A stretch of DNA of 64,000 bases from Candidula unifasciata (Eukaryota; Mollusca; Gastropoda; Stylommatophora; Geomitridae). The stretch lies in contig CAJHNH020008112.1 in the NCBI GenBank assembly GCA_905116865.2, forward strand, positions 400,432 to 464,431. The letters are read 5' to 3'. Below, piece by piece: positions 1 to 10,239 of the stretch (the stretch's first letter is position 1; every line of letters starts with the position of its first letter). The position numbers were made by a program, and so were the translations under genes. Below the pieces are notes generated by a model, which had not been told where the DNA came from, made no database searches, and saw nothing but the letters and a program-made list of their open reading frames with translations.

Positions 1-749
1 TGGTCACACGCGGAAAATTTTCACATTTCGGAACTATTCACATTCAAAAACTGTTTTCAGTACTTTTTGGCAAAATTAAAATACTCAAAATTTTAAAACA
101 ATAAATGGTGGCCGAAAGGTCGTTGTGTTTGGAAGCTCGCTCTCCTTCGAGATACGCCTAGCCAGATCAAAGGGAGACAGAACAAACAGGAAACACCAAG
201 AAGGAAGAAGGAAGACATGCACCAGTGACAACAGGACGAGCGGTTTGATTCGGATGGAAGCATTAAGCCAGAAATGGCACAAACACCAGTATTCAGTCAC
301 GAAAGTGACGCAAATAACCCAGACCACAAATATAGGCGGAGACTGTTAGCAGCCTAGGCTAGCTAGCAGCAGTCTGAACGTGGTCGAGCTTTTCTTTTTT
401 TTCTCAAAAGGACTTGGACTTGGACTTGGCAACCCGAGGTCGCGGAATTCAAAGTTAATTAGTAAACACAATGATATATCAATAAAGCACTAAATCTACA
501 CCACAATATTATTTAAAACAATCACAAATCATGAATCACAGTCCTGAAAATGTAAACAAATCGATTAGTCCTCTGAAAATCAGTGGAAAATGGCAGCCAA
601 AGGCTTAAAATGAGCGTTTTGTGAGAGCGTTGTGAAATGCTTCCGATCGCTGTGAAATGCAGTAATATGGAAGTGTCTGGTGCTTGGTTTTATAGACGAA
701 GGATACAACGGTTATTTAATAAATGGTCTCCCTATTTGCACACCACCGA
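1..749. other. Intergenic sequence, nothing recognised
   Basis: Two small open frames overlap on opposite strands near 85-349, but neither shows a domain, a codon pattern or splice context that I trust. A short direct repeat of GGACTTGGACTT occurs near 411-427; the same words appear in the SINE at 25121-25386, which suggests a weak relation. I see no gene. Confidence 0.5.
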
Positions 750-1131
750 TTGTAAGTCAACTCCATTGATAAGTTGGTTGAACTAGTCTGCCGTTGTCGA
801 GGTTATAGGTGTCGCAGTCTGTTTTTGTCTGGCATTTACGTTTTTATTTCAGAGAAAGAGACAGCCTGTGACATAGGTTTTGTCACTCCCTAGGGGGAGG
901 GGGGGGGTGTTACACCCAGTATCTAAATGTTTTAGAAGTGTTAAAAGCTCTGTCATGGTGAAATGTACAACACGCGGTATCAGTGCGAGTGCGGAATATC
1001 CCCGTGACTTTGTGTGAAAGTCGGATCGCTCGAGACCGACCTATCAGGAGTGAGGTGGTCAGTAGGTCGTCCAATCAGAAGCGAGCTAGTGTGTAGCGGT
1101 GTGTAAATAGGGAAATCAGCGTCAAATTTAC
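750..1131 (+). repeat. Dispersed repeat A, copy 1
   Basis: This stretch aligns over its whole length, with moderate divergence, to 50592-50977. Both begin with GTAAGTC, share a block reading GCATTTACGTTTTTATT, the phrase GTGACATAGGTTTT, and end with one or two CCAATCA(G/T)AAG boxes followed by GTGTAAAT(A/G)GGGA. The closing CCAAT plus TATA-like arrangement looks like a promoter and would fit an LTR or the 5' end of a retroelement, but no coding part is attached here. This copy is interrupted by a G-run at 896-907. Identity of the family is unknown to me. Confidence 0.6.
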
Positions 1132-1136
1132 TCAAA

Positions 1137-1610
1137 CTTGTTATTCGTATCGACATCCTAGCACATCGGTCTGACCTATTTGTGTTCCGTCCTCCCATGC
1201 AGCAGTCATCTCGGTGTCCCCATGCTTAAAGCACCCAGTAGTAGTTACCTGACACATCTTCATTCTTTGCCTCGAACCCGTTTTCTGCATATTTAAATGA
1301 TGCTTATCCTCCGTTAATTACCATCTCCAACAGTCTGTTCATAATCTCTGACTGCTTTGGCTCAACGTGTCTTGGAGGTAGCGCATTCAGTAAACCCGCC
1401 TTGCCCATACTTCCTCCTCCACTAACCACTGGTGACACGAATAGTCTGTGGGCTCATTTCCTTTCACTCCCGCATCTCCCTGTGTGTACAACCCAGATAG
1501 TTTCTTGAAGCGGGACTTTTGCATGCAGTTAACCCATTCTAGTTGGAGTTTTCCAGTGTGGATCTTCTTTGGCATGCTCGTTGAGTCTTTCACTTTCAAT
1601 AAGTGAACTT
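1137..1610 (-). pseudogene. Fragment of RNase H-bearing non-LTR retrotransposon (3' end)
   Basis: Read on the minus strand, 1599 to 1387 encodes KDSTSMPKKIHTGKLQLEW followed further on by GDAGVKGNE. This is the middle and end of the RNase H domain that follows the reverse transcriptase in I-like non-LTR elements. It duplicates the segment coded at 1860-1663, so it is a second truncated copy lying downstream of a longer one. The remaining part to 1137 is the untranslated or frame-broken tail, which aligns with 5455-5780. Stops and frame breaks show it is dead. Confidence 0.6.
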
Positions 1611-1662
1611 TCTTATTCTAGAAGTTCCAAACTCTATTTTTTATGCGTTCTCAATACATGTG

Positions 1663-1861
1663 TTAAATAATAAATTTTGTAGTAGCCAAAGAAACCAAAA
1701 ATGTCAGCCAGTCTTTCCGCCTATTCATTTCCCAACACACCGGTGAAATAGTCCAGACAATACTCCTCACACGTGCTCTCCTCAGCGAAGCATGCCACTC
1801 TGCACGAAGCATACCTGTTCTGATCTTCCTCAGCATGCTTTCTGAGTCAGTTACAATCACG

Positions 1862-1904
<43 letters not shown>

Positions 1905-3446
1905 GTGTTCTCTAGTCAGCGGAAAGCTGCAGTGACCGCCTCCATCTCCATTCTTAAGCTGCATGTTGTGGTATCATATGCTAGGCTCTCCTGCACCAAA
2001 CGTCGACCATTAACTTTTGCAAAGAAGCCACAAACACTTCTTTTGCCTCTTAACACTGAACCGTCTGTGTAAATGATCAAATCCTCTGAGCGAGCATTTT
2101 CTTGAATTAATTGCTGAATTTCTACCTCCGTGGCACCTGCTGGCCAGTCTCTGCATTCCCGGCTTAGCGTGATTATGACTCTACACAAGTCTGACTGTTC
2201 AGGTGGCACTTTGACCCACTCCTCTCCTCGCCTAATGTTCTCAAGGATGCAAACCTGTCTGATTGTTCCTTCTGCCTGAGACATCCATAACCTCCCTCTT
2301 ATCAGCCGCTGAACCTTAACTGCACCCAGAGCTTCGTATAAAGGGTGGTCTGTGTCTGCAGCTACCCTGAGATATGACTTCGCTTTCAGCACCTTGTGCC
2401 TACCTGCAACCGTCGGCAAACCAAGGATGTATCGCATACACACCACAGGGGTGTCTCTGATGCAACCCAAAATGACCCGCATAGCTGCGTTCTGTATGCG
2501 CTCTAGTTTGTTCATCGGACTCTTTGAGACGGTAAGCAGTCCCAGACCATAATCAACCACTGACAGGATCAGGTGCTGATAAAGTGTGAAAAGCATTCTC
2601 TGCTCTATGTCAATACAGCCATAGTCTGAAGTGCAATAAGTCCTTTTCTCGTAACAACTATCTCCACATGGTCCTTAAATTACAGGCTCCTGTCAAATGT
2701 AATTCCTAGATACTTCAGTTTGCTCTCTCTCTGTTGACGTTTCTACCATCTATCGTGAGACTTGGGACATTAGCTTTAACGATTCCATTGTCCAGAGAAC
2801 ACAACAAAACAGACGCCTTTTCAGGGTGGACGACAGCCCTCATTGCTGTACACCACTCAGTCACTTTGTCTACTGTCGCTTGTAGCTCCTGGGCTGTTTG
2901 TTCCCTCTCTTCTCCCTGCCTATATGCAAGTTTATCATCCGCAAAAGTCAGTATCCTTCCAACTCCTGGTGCTTCTAGGCTTGCAATCTTGCTCGTATAC
3001 ACGTTGAAGAGCAAATGCGAGATGGCGGATCCCTGTGGCTGTCCTGGAGCCAAAGTGCATGGTTCAGAGGTCCATGAGCCCAGTCGGAGAGCAACCCGAC
3101 GTGAATACAGGACAGCTGCAACCCAATTCACCAGCCATGTATTAACCTCCTTCTTCTTCAGTGCAGTCATTAAGATGTCGTACCTCACTCTGTTATAAGC
3201 ATCCTCGAGATCCAGTCCTTTCGCCATAGTTTCCTGTCTGTTCTGGAACCCTTCATAGACGTCAAAATCAAAACTGGCCGCATTTGCCCAAGTGTCCTTT
3301 CCTGGCCTGTAACTTCCCAGACCTCTTGGGAGAAGCTTCCCCGTTTCCGAAAATTCTTGTAACTTTACAGCAACTATCTTCTCCAAGACCTTCCCGAATG
3401 TGTTTTGGGAGCAAAAAAAAAAAAAAAAAAACTCTGAGAGGATCAT
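1663..3446 (-). pseudogene. Non-LTR retrotransposon, reverse transcriptase plus RNase H, degenerate
   Basis: The minus strand from 3446 to 2715 encodes a reverse transcriptase palm. Motif A is seen in LDLEDAYNRV, motif B in GQPQGSAISHLLFNVY, and motif C in the FADD box. A frame change near 2715 and at least one stop separate this from 2596-1916, which continues through the thumb (LYQHLILSVVDYGLGLL, then NKLERIQNAAMRVILG) into RNase H with IIYTDGS and MEMEAV carrying catalytic D and E. The domain continues at 1860 with VTDSESMLRKIRTG. The RT then RNase H order points to the I-like group of non-LTR elements rather than RTE or CR1. The 5' endonuclease part is missing; the RT start lies beside an A-run at 3412-3430. 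The element is inactive. A TG microsatellite interrupts the RNase H domain. Confidence 0.85.
1865..1903. repeat. (TG)n microsatellite inside a retrotransposon
   Basis: About 19 perfect TG units. They sit between the EMEAVTAAF and VTDSESML parts of the RNase H domain described above, so the tract arose inside former coding sequence. Confidence 0.95.
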
Positions 3447-4080
3447 GCGTCAAAAAGGATGAATTGGTTCACTGGTTTGGTGTCGTGACTGTACGTTTAG
3501 TAGATAGATTGTGTTAGATCGAGATTTTCGTGGGCATCCTTGCTCATATATTCTGAAATTATGCATCTTTGTTAGCTTGAGTGATTAACATTTGGTCTGT
3601 TCGAACACGTTCTTGATTATTAGTGCATTGTTGTCTATGAAGCACCCTAATTTTGTATTCATGAAAATAAACATGTTGAATGTGATGATCATATTTTATT
3701 TGTTTAATTCAGAATAGGACTTGCAGTTCGTGCACGTGGCCTGACTAGGTGTTGCATTTTTGGTGTTATGTTGTTGTTATTCTTGTTTGATTCGCTATTC
3801 ACATATTCATCGCCTGGGCTTGAGTAATTTGCAATGATTCCTGCACCAGAAGAATGTGCAGAATGTGTTGACAGGTCGGAAGATTTACGTTGCAATAGGT
3901 TTAGCGAGGTGCTGGAGATATATTCTTGCTATTAGGGTAGAGTCTAGGTAGTTTTCGGCTAGGGAAAGATACCTGGTCTACCATCATCGCATTTAAAGTT
4001 TAATACGGGTTCCAGAATAGACTGAAGAAGGTAGGGGCTGAAATTGACTTTGAAGTGCCTACAGCAGAGTTAGATATGAT
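3447..4080. other. Spacer, no feature recognised
   Basis: A+T-rich unique-looking sequence between retrotransposon remains and dispersed repeat F. It ends in a short (AGT)n run at about 4078-4094. No exon or RNA gene is apparent. Confidence 0.5.
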
Positions 4081-4084
4081 AGTA

Positions 4085-4300
4085 GTAGTAGTAGATTTTT
4101 ACCCCACTAGGACATCACACAAGCGATAAACACGCAGTGACACAAAGTGCCACCATGTGGGTGAGGATCACCGTGGAGAGGTCCCAGAAACCGCGTTCAG
4201 ACATTTGACCATATTTATGGTCGGGCAATATTGCGGCCCCTGGCAAGAGCCAGAGTATGGCTTCAAATCACGAAAAATTGCTTCTCACAAGGAGATGACT
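4085..4300. repeat. Dispersed repeat F, copy 1
   Basis: Aligns to 5110-5300 in the same orientation. Shared words include GAGGATCACC, GTCCCAGA followed by CCGCGTTCA or CCCCGTTCA, a block with GGCCCCTG, and a final GAAAAATTG. About 200 bp long and 65-70% similar by eye. Probably a SINE or MITE; I cannot name the family. Confidence 0.55.
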
Positions 4301-4744
4301 GTATAATACCGATTTATATATGATATCTTGATGTCCACCCTTGTAGAAAAGAGGGTATCACCCTGACTCGTTCATTAGATATCAGGACAGCTGCTTTGCG
4401 ATGATTTGACGGGTATTGTGAGCTGACCGTGAAGAAAGCAATAACGAACTACTGAACATAAAATTGCCTTGTTAAAAAAATCCAACAAATGCCTCTAGTT
4501 CTGCAACTTCCTATAAAGGAAAGGCAACCAACTTTAAAGAAAGTTCTTATACTTTTGCATTTCGCTTAAAGTCACGCCATTGATTTGAATTGCACATTAA
4601 GTCACCACGTAACTAAATAAATAGAATCAAGTGGAACAGCTTTCACCCCAGCCCATTTACACCTACACACACATTTTCTAGAGAATCGTGGTAATAAACG
4701 TCTATGGATAGGAATGATACATACTGCGAAAGCCTCCTAATAGT

Positions 4745-5062
4745 AGTTAAAGTAAAAGTCCCTTAGGCTTATTGGGAATATAGCGTTAGACCTATATATT
4801 TTGTAAAGACCAACGACACTTGGTGGGTCGCCTTTACTTACTATGATCGCACACGGTACCCACTCAAGGCTGGTAATCAAGGTCATTTTTTAAAAACAAG
4901 CCCGGATGCCTCAGGACGCGAACCCACCACCTTGCGATCCGCAGCGGGCGTTTGGCCGCAAACGCCTCAGTGACTGACTTGTCAGAGCCCTGTGAGTACA
5001 GTCATGTGGCGGAGTAGACCATAAAGATGGTGTACCGTGTTCAGGGTACGCCCCAGAGCAAG
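4745..5062 (-). mobile_element. tRNA-derived SINE copy, degraded
   Basis: On the plus strand it begins with the tail AAAGTAAAAGTCCC and carries the conserved body words GCCTTTACTT, GGTACCCACTCAAGGCTGG and then GCGAACCCACCACC, the complement of a degraded box B. The order matches the minus-strand SINEs at 32025-32303 and 33646-33922. The 11-mer TAGTAGTTAAA occurs at 4741-4751 and again at 5063-5073 and may be the target-site duplication, but the neighbourhood is rich in TAG repeats, so this is uncertain. Confidence 0.6.
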
Positions 5063-5109
5063 TAGTAGTTAAAAAAAAAATCGGAAACGCACAGGAAAGG
5101 GAAATATGA

Positions 5110-5300
5110 GTGTGTGTAGTTCAACCCTGCCAGGGCCGTTCAACGAGCGACCAACACCCGGTATCAAAAAGAGCCATAATTCGGATGAGGATCACCTGGG
5201 CACAAGTCCCAGATACCCCGTTCAACCGTTAGGTTATAAAAGGGCCCCTGACTACAACCGGGGTGGGGCTTTAAACCTATGAAAAAATTGGGTCTTAACT
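5110..5300. repeat. Dispersed repeat F, copy 2
   Basis: Second copy of the repeat at 4085-4300, same orientation, with the same GAGGATCACC, GTCCCAGATACCCCGTTCA and GGCCCCTG words. The degraded SINE lies between the two copies. Confidence 0.55.
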
Positions 5301-5454
5301 AGAACGTGAATGATGTGTAGGGAAATTAGAAAAAAAACTTTAAATACAACGCAGGGAAGAGATTAGTGTGGGAAGCAAATTGAGAAAACCGCAGTAAGAT
5401 GGCAAAAGATGACATTCTATGTTATACAATTGACTTCATTGTACACTAGGCAAT

Positions 5455-5780
5455 CCTATGCTTTTTCCATCCTCCGATGCAGCAGTCTCCTCAATGTACT
5501 TCTGCTTGTTACCCGTATCGAGATCTTAGCACATCTGTCTGACACATTGGTGCTCCGTCCTCCAATGCAGCTGCCATCACAGTGTCTTCATGCTATCCCT
5601 CTCCAGTCGGAATTGATTGGTCAATCTTCTTTCTTTGCCACGCAGCCGGTTTCTGCATGCTCTCACTTAATACCTATTTCCAGTAAGTTGTTCATCGTCT
5701 CTGGAACGCAGAGCATTTAGGAATTCTGCGCAGCCCATGCTTCTTCCTACACTAACTATTGCATAAGAGTGTTTGCCGGA
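5455..5780 (-). pseudogene. 3' tail of RNase H-bearing retrotransposon
   Basis: Aligns with 1137-1400: both carry CGTATCGA(C/G)AT, AGCACATC(G/T)GTCTGAC and GCTCCGTCCTCC or GTTCCGTCCTCC. No reading frame survives. It abuts the plus-strand RTE-like remnant that follows. Confidence 0.5.
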
Positions 5781-5784
5781 TCTT

Positions 5785-6565
5785 TTATTTCCTCTTACCT
5801 GTCAGTGCAGAAAATGCAACTGATTTATAACCGCTGGATATTGTTGGGATGGTGAGTGCTAAGAAAAGACTTTCACTGAATATTAAGAAAACTGAAGCAA
5901 TGGTTATATGAAAGAAGAAGATAACTCCACATTGTGATATCTCAATTGAAGGAAAAAGACTTAACCAAGTCAATAAATTAAAATATCTGGAAACTATCAT
6001 AGCATCAGATGGAAAATGTGTGACAGAGATTAATAGCAGAATAGGTCAAAAGAAAGCTGCATTTCAGAAAATGAAAAATATTCTGTGCAATAAATCGCTC
6101 TCATTTAATGTCAGAAAGAGGGTTCTAAAATGTTACACAGAACCTGTTCTGCTGTGTGGCAGCGAATCTTGGAACGTCAGTGAACAAATTGGGAAGAATT
6201 TGGAAGCAACAGAGATGTGGTTTCTGAGACGAATGTTACGAATACCTTGGACGACCAGAGTAACTAACAACGATTGCTTGAAAGAAGCTAATGAAAGTAG
6301 ATCTCTATATACAACAATAAGAAATAGACAAACACTGTTCTTTGGCAACATAATCAGAAGAGACATTAGAGAACATCGTGACAACTGGAACGATCAGTGG
6401 GAAAAGGGGCAGAGGCAGACCAAGAGAGAAGATACTGGATGGACTGAAATGATGGCATGGTGGAATATCATCAAGAGAGCTATTCCAGGCAACCAGCGAT
6501 CGTGATCTGCGGAGACACATGAGCGCCTACGCCAGTTGGCAGGGCACATGATGATGATGACCTGG
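5785..6565 (+). pseudogene. RTE-like retrotransposon, C-terminal third and 3' end
   Basis: A 161-residue open stretch (6020-6505) reads INSRIGQKKAAFQKMKN, then RVLKCYTEPVLLCGSESW, then EATEMWFLRRMLRIPWT, and later FFGNIIRRD. These are the familiar post-catalytic blocks of RTE-type reverse transcriptases (the part usually seen as LYGCETW, MWFLRRMLRI and GHVMRR). Upstream in-frame similarity extends to about 5840 through one stop (SLNIKKTEAMVI, then stop). The element ends in a short ATGATGATGATG tail at 6549-6560, as RTE elements often do. The polymerase core is missing, so it is 5'-truncated and dead. Confidence 0.8.
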
Positions 6566-6891
6566 CAGTGTCCTAAACGGCACCTTTATGGGGTGCATAA
6601 TTTGAGTTTGTTTCTGGCCTACGCTTTAACGGTTTTCATGTAACAGAAGAAAAAAGATAAAAAATAAGAAAGGAAGATGGAAGACGAAGAAAATACGACC
6701 ACAGATTATCAATAACAAGAAAGACAAATCAGAAAGTTTTTCTTTCAGCCATTTTCCTAGAACGACTCCCCCTTCTAACTACGTCATCACTTTCTGCGCA
6801 CTTGCTATCACTGATTGTTTGTATGCACAACAGAGATGAGAAATTGAACTTTACAAACAGTATATCAAAATATTAAACAATTAACACAACA
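6566..6891 (+). promoter_or_regulatory. Upstream region and probable 5' UTR of MSL2
   Basis: The start codon at 6892 lies in ACAACAATGG, with A at -3 and G at +4. A pyrimidine-rich run ending TTTTTCTTTCAG at 6748 would serve as a splice acceptor, so the 5' UTR may have an intron upstream. Alternatively transcription may begin nearby: TACGTCA, a CRE-like half site, lies at about 6779-6785. No TATA box is evident. Which of these applies cannot be decided from sequence alone. Confidence 0.35.
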
Positions 6892-8403
6892 ATGGATGTA
6901 TACAATTTTTATCTCTCAGCTTTCAGGTATATTATAAACGCTAGTCCGGAAGATAAATCAACCTGGTGCGACATTTTCAAATATATTCCATGTCTTCGGC
7001 ATATGCTGTCTTGTACAGTTTGTGGAAACATTTTGTTGATTCCTCACAAATCGTCTCAAGATGCATGTTTACACAACGTTTGTCAGGGCTGTTTAGGCGG
7101 ACGAATGAGGTTAAGGCCGTCGTGTAGTTGGTGCAAGGACCGCAGCAGATTCCATGAAAATAAAAAGTTACGTGTTTTGATTCTGTGTTTTCAGCGCCTG
7201 TGCGCTTATGTCTCACATTCCAGACTTGGTGAGGAAATATCGAAAGCGTCGATAAATGGATACGGCAGTGAAGCAGAAAGGACTATCAGAGTTTTGCAAG
7301 AGGTTGAACAGTTCTGTGATGATTATGTGTTCACACCGTCACCGATAGAATTTCCTCGCATTCGTAAGCCAACTGTAAGAGGGTTAAAATCATCAGTGTT
7401 TCGTAATCCAACGTCTGCTGTTCATTATGGGGCCAAAGAACAAAACACTGAGCCATATAAGAGGAAGCGAGGAAGGCCAAAGCGAGTTCCCACATTAAGT
7501 AAGAAACCTGCAAATGCCAGCATTGCTATTCATGCTAAAAAGTTAAAGAAGATGGCTTTAACATCTGCTAAAAAGAAGCCATTCGCTAAAACACTTCCTC
7601 ACCAAAGGCGTTTGGAAAGAAAAAGGAAACCCTTACCAGACACAAGTGGCTACCTTATTTCTCAACGCCCACACAGAGACAAGTCAGGAAAATATAGTGT
7701 TGGTCAACTTTGGCGAGAAACCTTTCTAGAAGAGGTTCAACCAGAATCTTATCCCGACTCCGGAATTGAAGTTGGAAATTCTCCAGATCATGACCTGAAT
7801 GTTCAACCTTCTCAGTTAGTAAAGCTTGTAAGTGAAAAATCAGATCATGTTAATAAGCCAGAGGTTAGCCGTAAAGAAACACGCCTACATAGACATACAG
7901 AAATTGAAAACAGAGATGCATCATTGAATGATGTGGCTAGTGCAGTTAATGAAATGCAGAAACCACGATTAACATTAACCATACTGAAGAAAAGATATCA
8001 GACTTTTCCTCGCAAAGGCCGATCTTTTAATCCTGCTACATCTGTATCATTAAAGGATACCGCTTTGAAAACAGGAAAGCAACCAGCTTTAAATTTAGAT
8101 CATGCTAACCTGGCAGCTCATTTTAAAAAATGGACATCTAATTCTGTAAGGTCAGCAAAACAGCACCTGGAAATATGTAGATGTGCCCGGTTTAAACAGC
8201 CCAATCAGCTGACTTGTTTTGGTCAGAAATGTCCTTGCTATAGTGAACGCCGGGCTTGTGTTGATTGCTTATGTAATGGCTGTAAGAATCCGCTGAAGCC
8301 ACCAGATTCTGCCCCAGCATTGACCCATGTGAAAGAAACAGACAGACTTGATCGTACTTTTGACAGAAGCATGCCCCGATTATCTCCAATTCCCCGATCC
8401 TAA
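6892..8403 (+). CDS. MSL2: E3 ubiquitin-protein ligase MSL2
   Basis: A 503-residue protein in one uninterrupted frame. Residues 41-81 form a C3HC4 RING: C41, C44, C59, H61, C64, C67, C78 and C81, followed by the family signature PSCSWCKD and then ENKKLRVL. Residues about 429-464 form the cysteine-rich CXC domain, seen as CRCARFKQPNQLTCFGQKC and ending CVDCLCNGC. RING near the N-terminus plus a C-terminal CXC domain is diagnostic of MSL2. In known animals MSL2 binds MSL1, takes the MOF acetyltransferase complex to chromatin for H4K16 acetylation, ubiquitylates H2B and binds DNA through CXC. The middle (about 150-420) is basic and low in conservation, with an AT-hook-like RKRGRPKR near residue 192. 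At 503 residues it is shorter than human (577) and fly (773) proteins. The start is the first ATG in a good context and leaves the full RING. No poly(A) tract or flanking duplication suggests a retrocopy, so I take it as the native gene. Confidence 0.93.
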   Translation: MDVYNFYLSAFRYIINASPEDKSTWCDIFKYIPCLRHMLSCTVCGNILLIPHKSSQDACLHNVCQGCLGGRMRLRPSCSWCKDRSRFHENKKLRVLILCFQRLCAYVSHSRLGEEISKASINGYGSEAERTIRVLQEVEQFCDDYVFTPSPIEFPRIRKPTVRGLKSSVFRNPTSAVHYGAKEQNTEPYKRKRGRPKRVPTLSKKPANASIAIHAKKLKKMALTSAKKKPFAKTLPHQRRLERKRKPLPDTSGYLISQRPHRDKSGKYSVGQLWRETFLEEVQPESYPDSGIEVGNSPDHDLNVQPSQLVKLVSEKSDHVNKPEVSRKETRLHRHTEIENRDASLNDVASAVNEMQKPRLTLTILKKRYQTFPRKGRSFNPATSVSLKDTALKTGKQPALNLDHANLAAHFKKWTSNSVRSAKQHLEICRCARFKQPNQLTCFGQKCPCYSERRACVDCLCNGCKNPLKPPDSAPALTHVKETDRLDRTFDRSMPRLSPIPRS

Positions 8404-8740
8404 CTCATTTAATCCTTTAAATTTTGCAGCAGATGCTCAAGGCTGGAAGTAAAACACTATAAAAATCTGATTCCTTAGTTTTGAAGGGGCTAAATATAAA
8501 TATTCAGTGGAAGTGACCACTGGAGAAGTGAAATTTCTTTAGTATGTTCTGACAAAATATAAAACTGAAGAGACCACATTATGGGATGCTTGAAGTGCAA
8601 GAGGAAGTGACATTAAAACAATATATGATGCTAAAACCAGTTTTACTAGCTTAAGCCTGGCCTTTACATTGGAACAGTTAAATAATGCAGTGGTTGAAAA
8701 TTATTTTTCTAACGACATTTTGTTTTAATATAGTTCTTGA
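8404..8740 (+). other. Probable MSL2 3' UTR
   Basis: A+T-rich sequence without open frames directly after the TAA stop. No AATAAA is present close to the stop. The first clear AATAAA is at 9919-9924, after the minisatellite and the TTC tract and just before a SINE, so the 3' UTR could be about 1.5 kb. This is an inference. Confidence 0.4.
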
Positions 8741-9108
8741 ACATATACTGTCCTTGGAGAACAACATGTAGCTCTTCAACAGATATTGTCTTTAGAAAAC
8801 AGCTTATACTGTCAGCATATAGTTCTTCAACGTATACTGTCTTTAGAAAACAGCTTATACTGTCAGCATATAGTTCTTCAACATATACTGTCTTTAGAAA
8901 ACAGCTTATACTGTCAGCATATAGTTCTTCAACATATACTGTCTTTAGAAAACAGCTTATACTGTCAGCATATAGTTCTTCAACATATACTGTCTTCAGA
9001 AAACAACATGCAGCTCTTCAGCAGTCTGTCATCAGAGAACAGCAGGTAGTTCTTCAACATAGACTGTCTTTCGGAGAACAGCATTTAGTTTTTCAATGTA
9101 TACTGAAT
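8741..9108 (+). repeat. 51-bp minisatellite in probable MSL2 3' UTR
   Basis: Core of about four to five nearly identical 51-bp units beginning TATACTGTCTTTAGAAAACA at 8834, 8885, 8936 and so on, with a variant at 8783. Both flanks carry shorter, more divergent units of about 36-40 bp (TGTCCTTGGAGAACAACATG and similar), so the 51-bp form seems to be a later expansion of a shorter ancestral unit. The 51-bp period keeps frames open (17 residues per unit), which explains the open frames here; I do not regard them as genes. Confidence 0.85.
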
Positions 9109-9300
9109 GGGAACTCTTTATCCAGCGAAACTGCAATCTCCCACACTAGAGAGCCAATCACCATAAATGTACTACACTCCGGACATGCTACAGAAGGAAG
9201 GAAACTTGTTAGTTCATCCAGTTACAGCGACATGCTTTGTGACACAACAGCTTTTTCCTCTTCTTCTTTTTATTAATTTCCCTCCTCCTTCTCTTCCTTT

Positions 9301-9432
9301 TCTTTCTTCTTCTTCTTCTTTTTCTTCTTCTTCTTCTTCTTCTTCTTCTTCTTCTTCTTCTTCTTCTTCTTCTTCTTCTTCTTCTTCTTCTTCTTCTTCT
9401 TCTTCTTCTTTCTTCTTCTTCTTCTTCTTCTC
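9301..9432. repeat. (TTC)n microsatellite
   Basis: About 130 bp of almost uninterrupted TTC. It can adopt triplex-type structures as homopurine-homopyrimidine DNA. The poly-Ser, poly-Arg and poly-Glu frames across it are artefacts. No GAA-tailed repeat body is visible on its right side, so it does not share the origin of the GAA tract at 37197. Confidence 0.95.
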
Positions 9433-9929
9433 TGCCTTGGATAATTTCTTCCCTTGATCTCTTTTTATTAAAGAGAATTGGCTCATAAACAGCATCCTGT
9501 CTTGAAAACTGATGTATTATAACAATGTTAAACATCGTAGTGGCCTGGAAAGAACGGTGATGAGAGTTACAAGACATTGAAGATGCATTAGCTAGAGAAT
9601 TGTTTAGAGAAAGAGAGACTTTCAGGCATGCCGGGACTAGAGCAAAGTTCTGTAAATGACCTTCTGATTGATGAGGATGCTGATCTATTTTCTCCCCACC
9701 TTACCCTTTGTTTTCATCTCACAAGCCTCCAAGTTCTTTTCAGTCGTTTGTTGAAATACATGCTTCAGAGCTGTATGTGTTCTGGGCCAGATGTGTGCAT
9801 GGTACATTTTTTATCATGATTTTGTCATAATGTTTACATGGTCAATATTAAAAGCAAAGGATCCTTTTTAGGCCAGTGGTGTGTCAAGCATATGATGCTA
9901 GATGCATATTGTTGTATGAATAAATCTGC

Positions 9930-10125
9930 ACTTGGTGGATGATGGGGTCAGTGTCACACTGGCTGCCTTTACTTCCCAGAATGTTACCTGGTACTGATTT
10001 TATGCTAGGCCAATTTTTTATTTTATGTTTTAGTTCATCCATTTCAGATTCAAACCCAAGACCTTTGGCAGTGCATGAGAGTATCTAGTCACTAATCTAC
10101 TGTGACTACCACATGTCAGTATATT
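9930..10125 (-). mobile_element. SINE fragment
   Basis: Plus-strand words GGCTGCCTTTACTTCCCAG, GGTACTGATTTTATGCTAGG and TTCAAACCCAAGACC correspond to body and box-B region of the minus-strand SINEs elsewhere in the window. Degraded, no clean target-site duplication. Confidence 0.55.
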
Positions 10126-10239
10126 TGTGGAATAAACATATTTTTAAGTATGACAGATATTAAATTCATTGCATTACTAAATACAGTTTAGAATCTCCTG
10201 AAAATGAACAGGTTTTGTTTACAGATTTATCCCTGTGTA

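Noticed and set aside
4741..5073. Certain target-site duplication of the SINE at 4745
   Set aside because: TAGTAGTTAAA is present on both sides but the area has other TAG repeats, so I kept it only as a possibility.
6892..8403. MSL2 as a processed retrocopy because it lacks introns
   Set aside because: The frame is intact with both zinc domains, there is no poly(A) tract or flanking duplication, and the upstream region has its own acceptor-like and CRE-like sequence.
8741..9010. CRISPR array
   Set aside because: Direct repeats abut without unique spacers, the genome is animal, and no cas genes exist. The same holds for all the other arrays.
8737..9276. 179-residue frame with a 17-residue repeat after MSL2
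   Set aside because: It follows the 51-bp minisatellite; an overlapping second frame is open as well and the flanks are frame-free.
9209..9577. Poly-Arg and poly-Glu proteins
   Set aside because: Translations of the TTC microsatellite in other frames.
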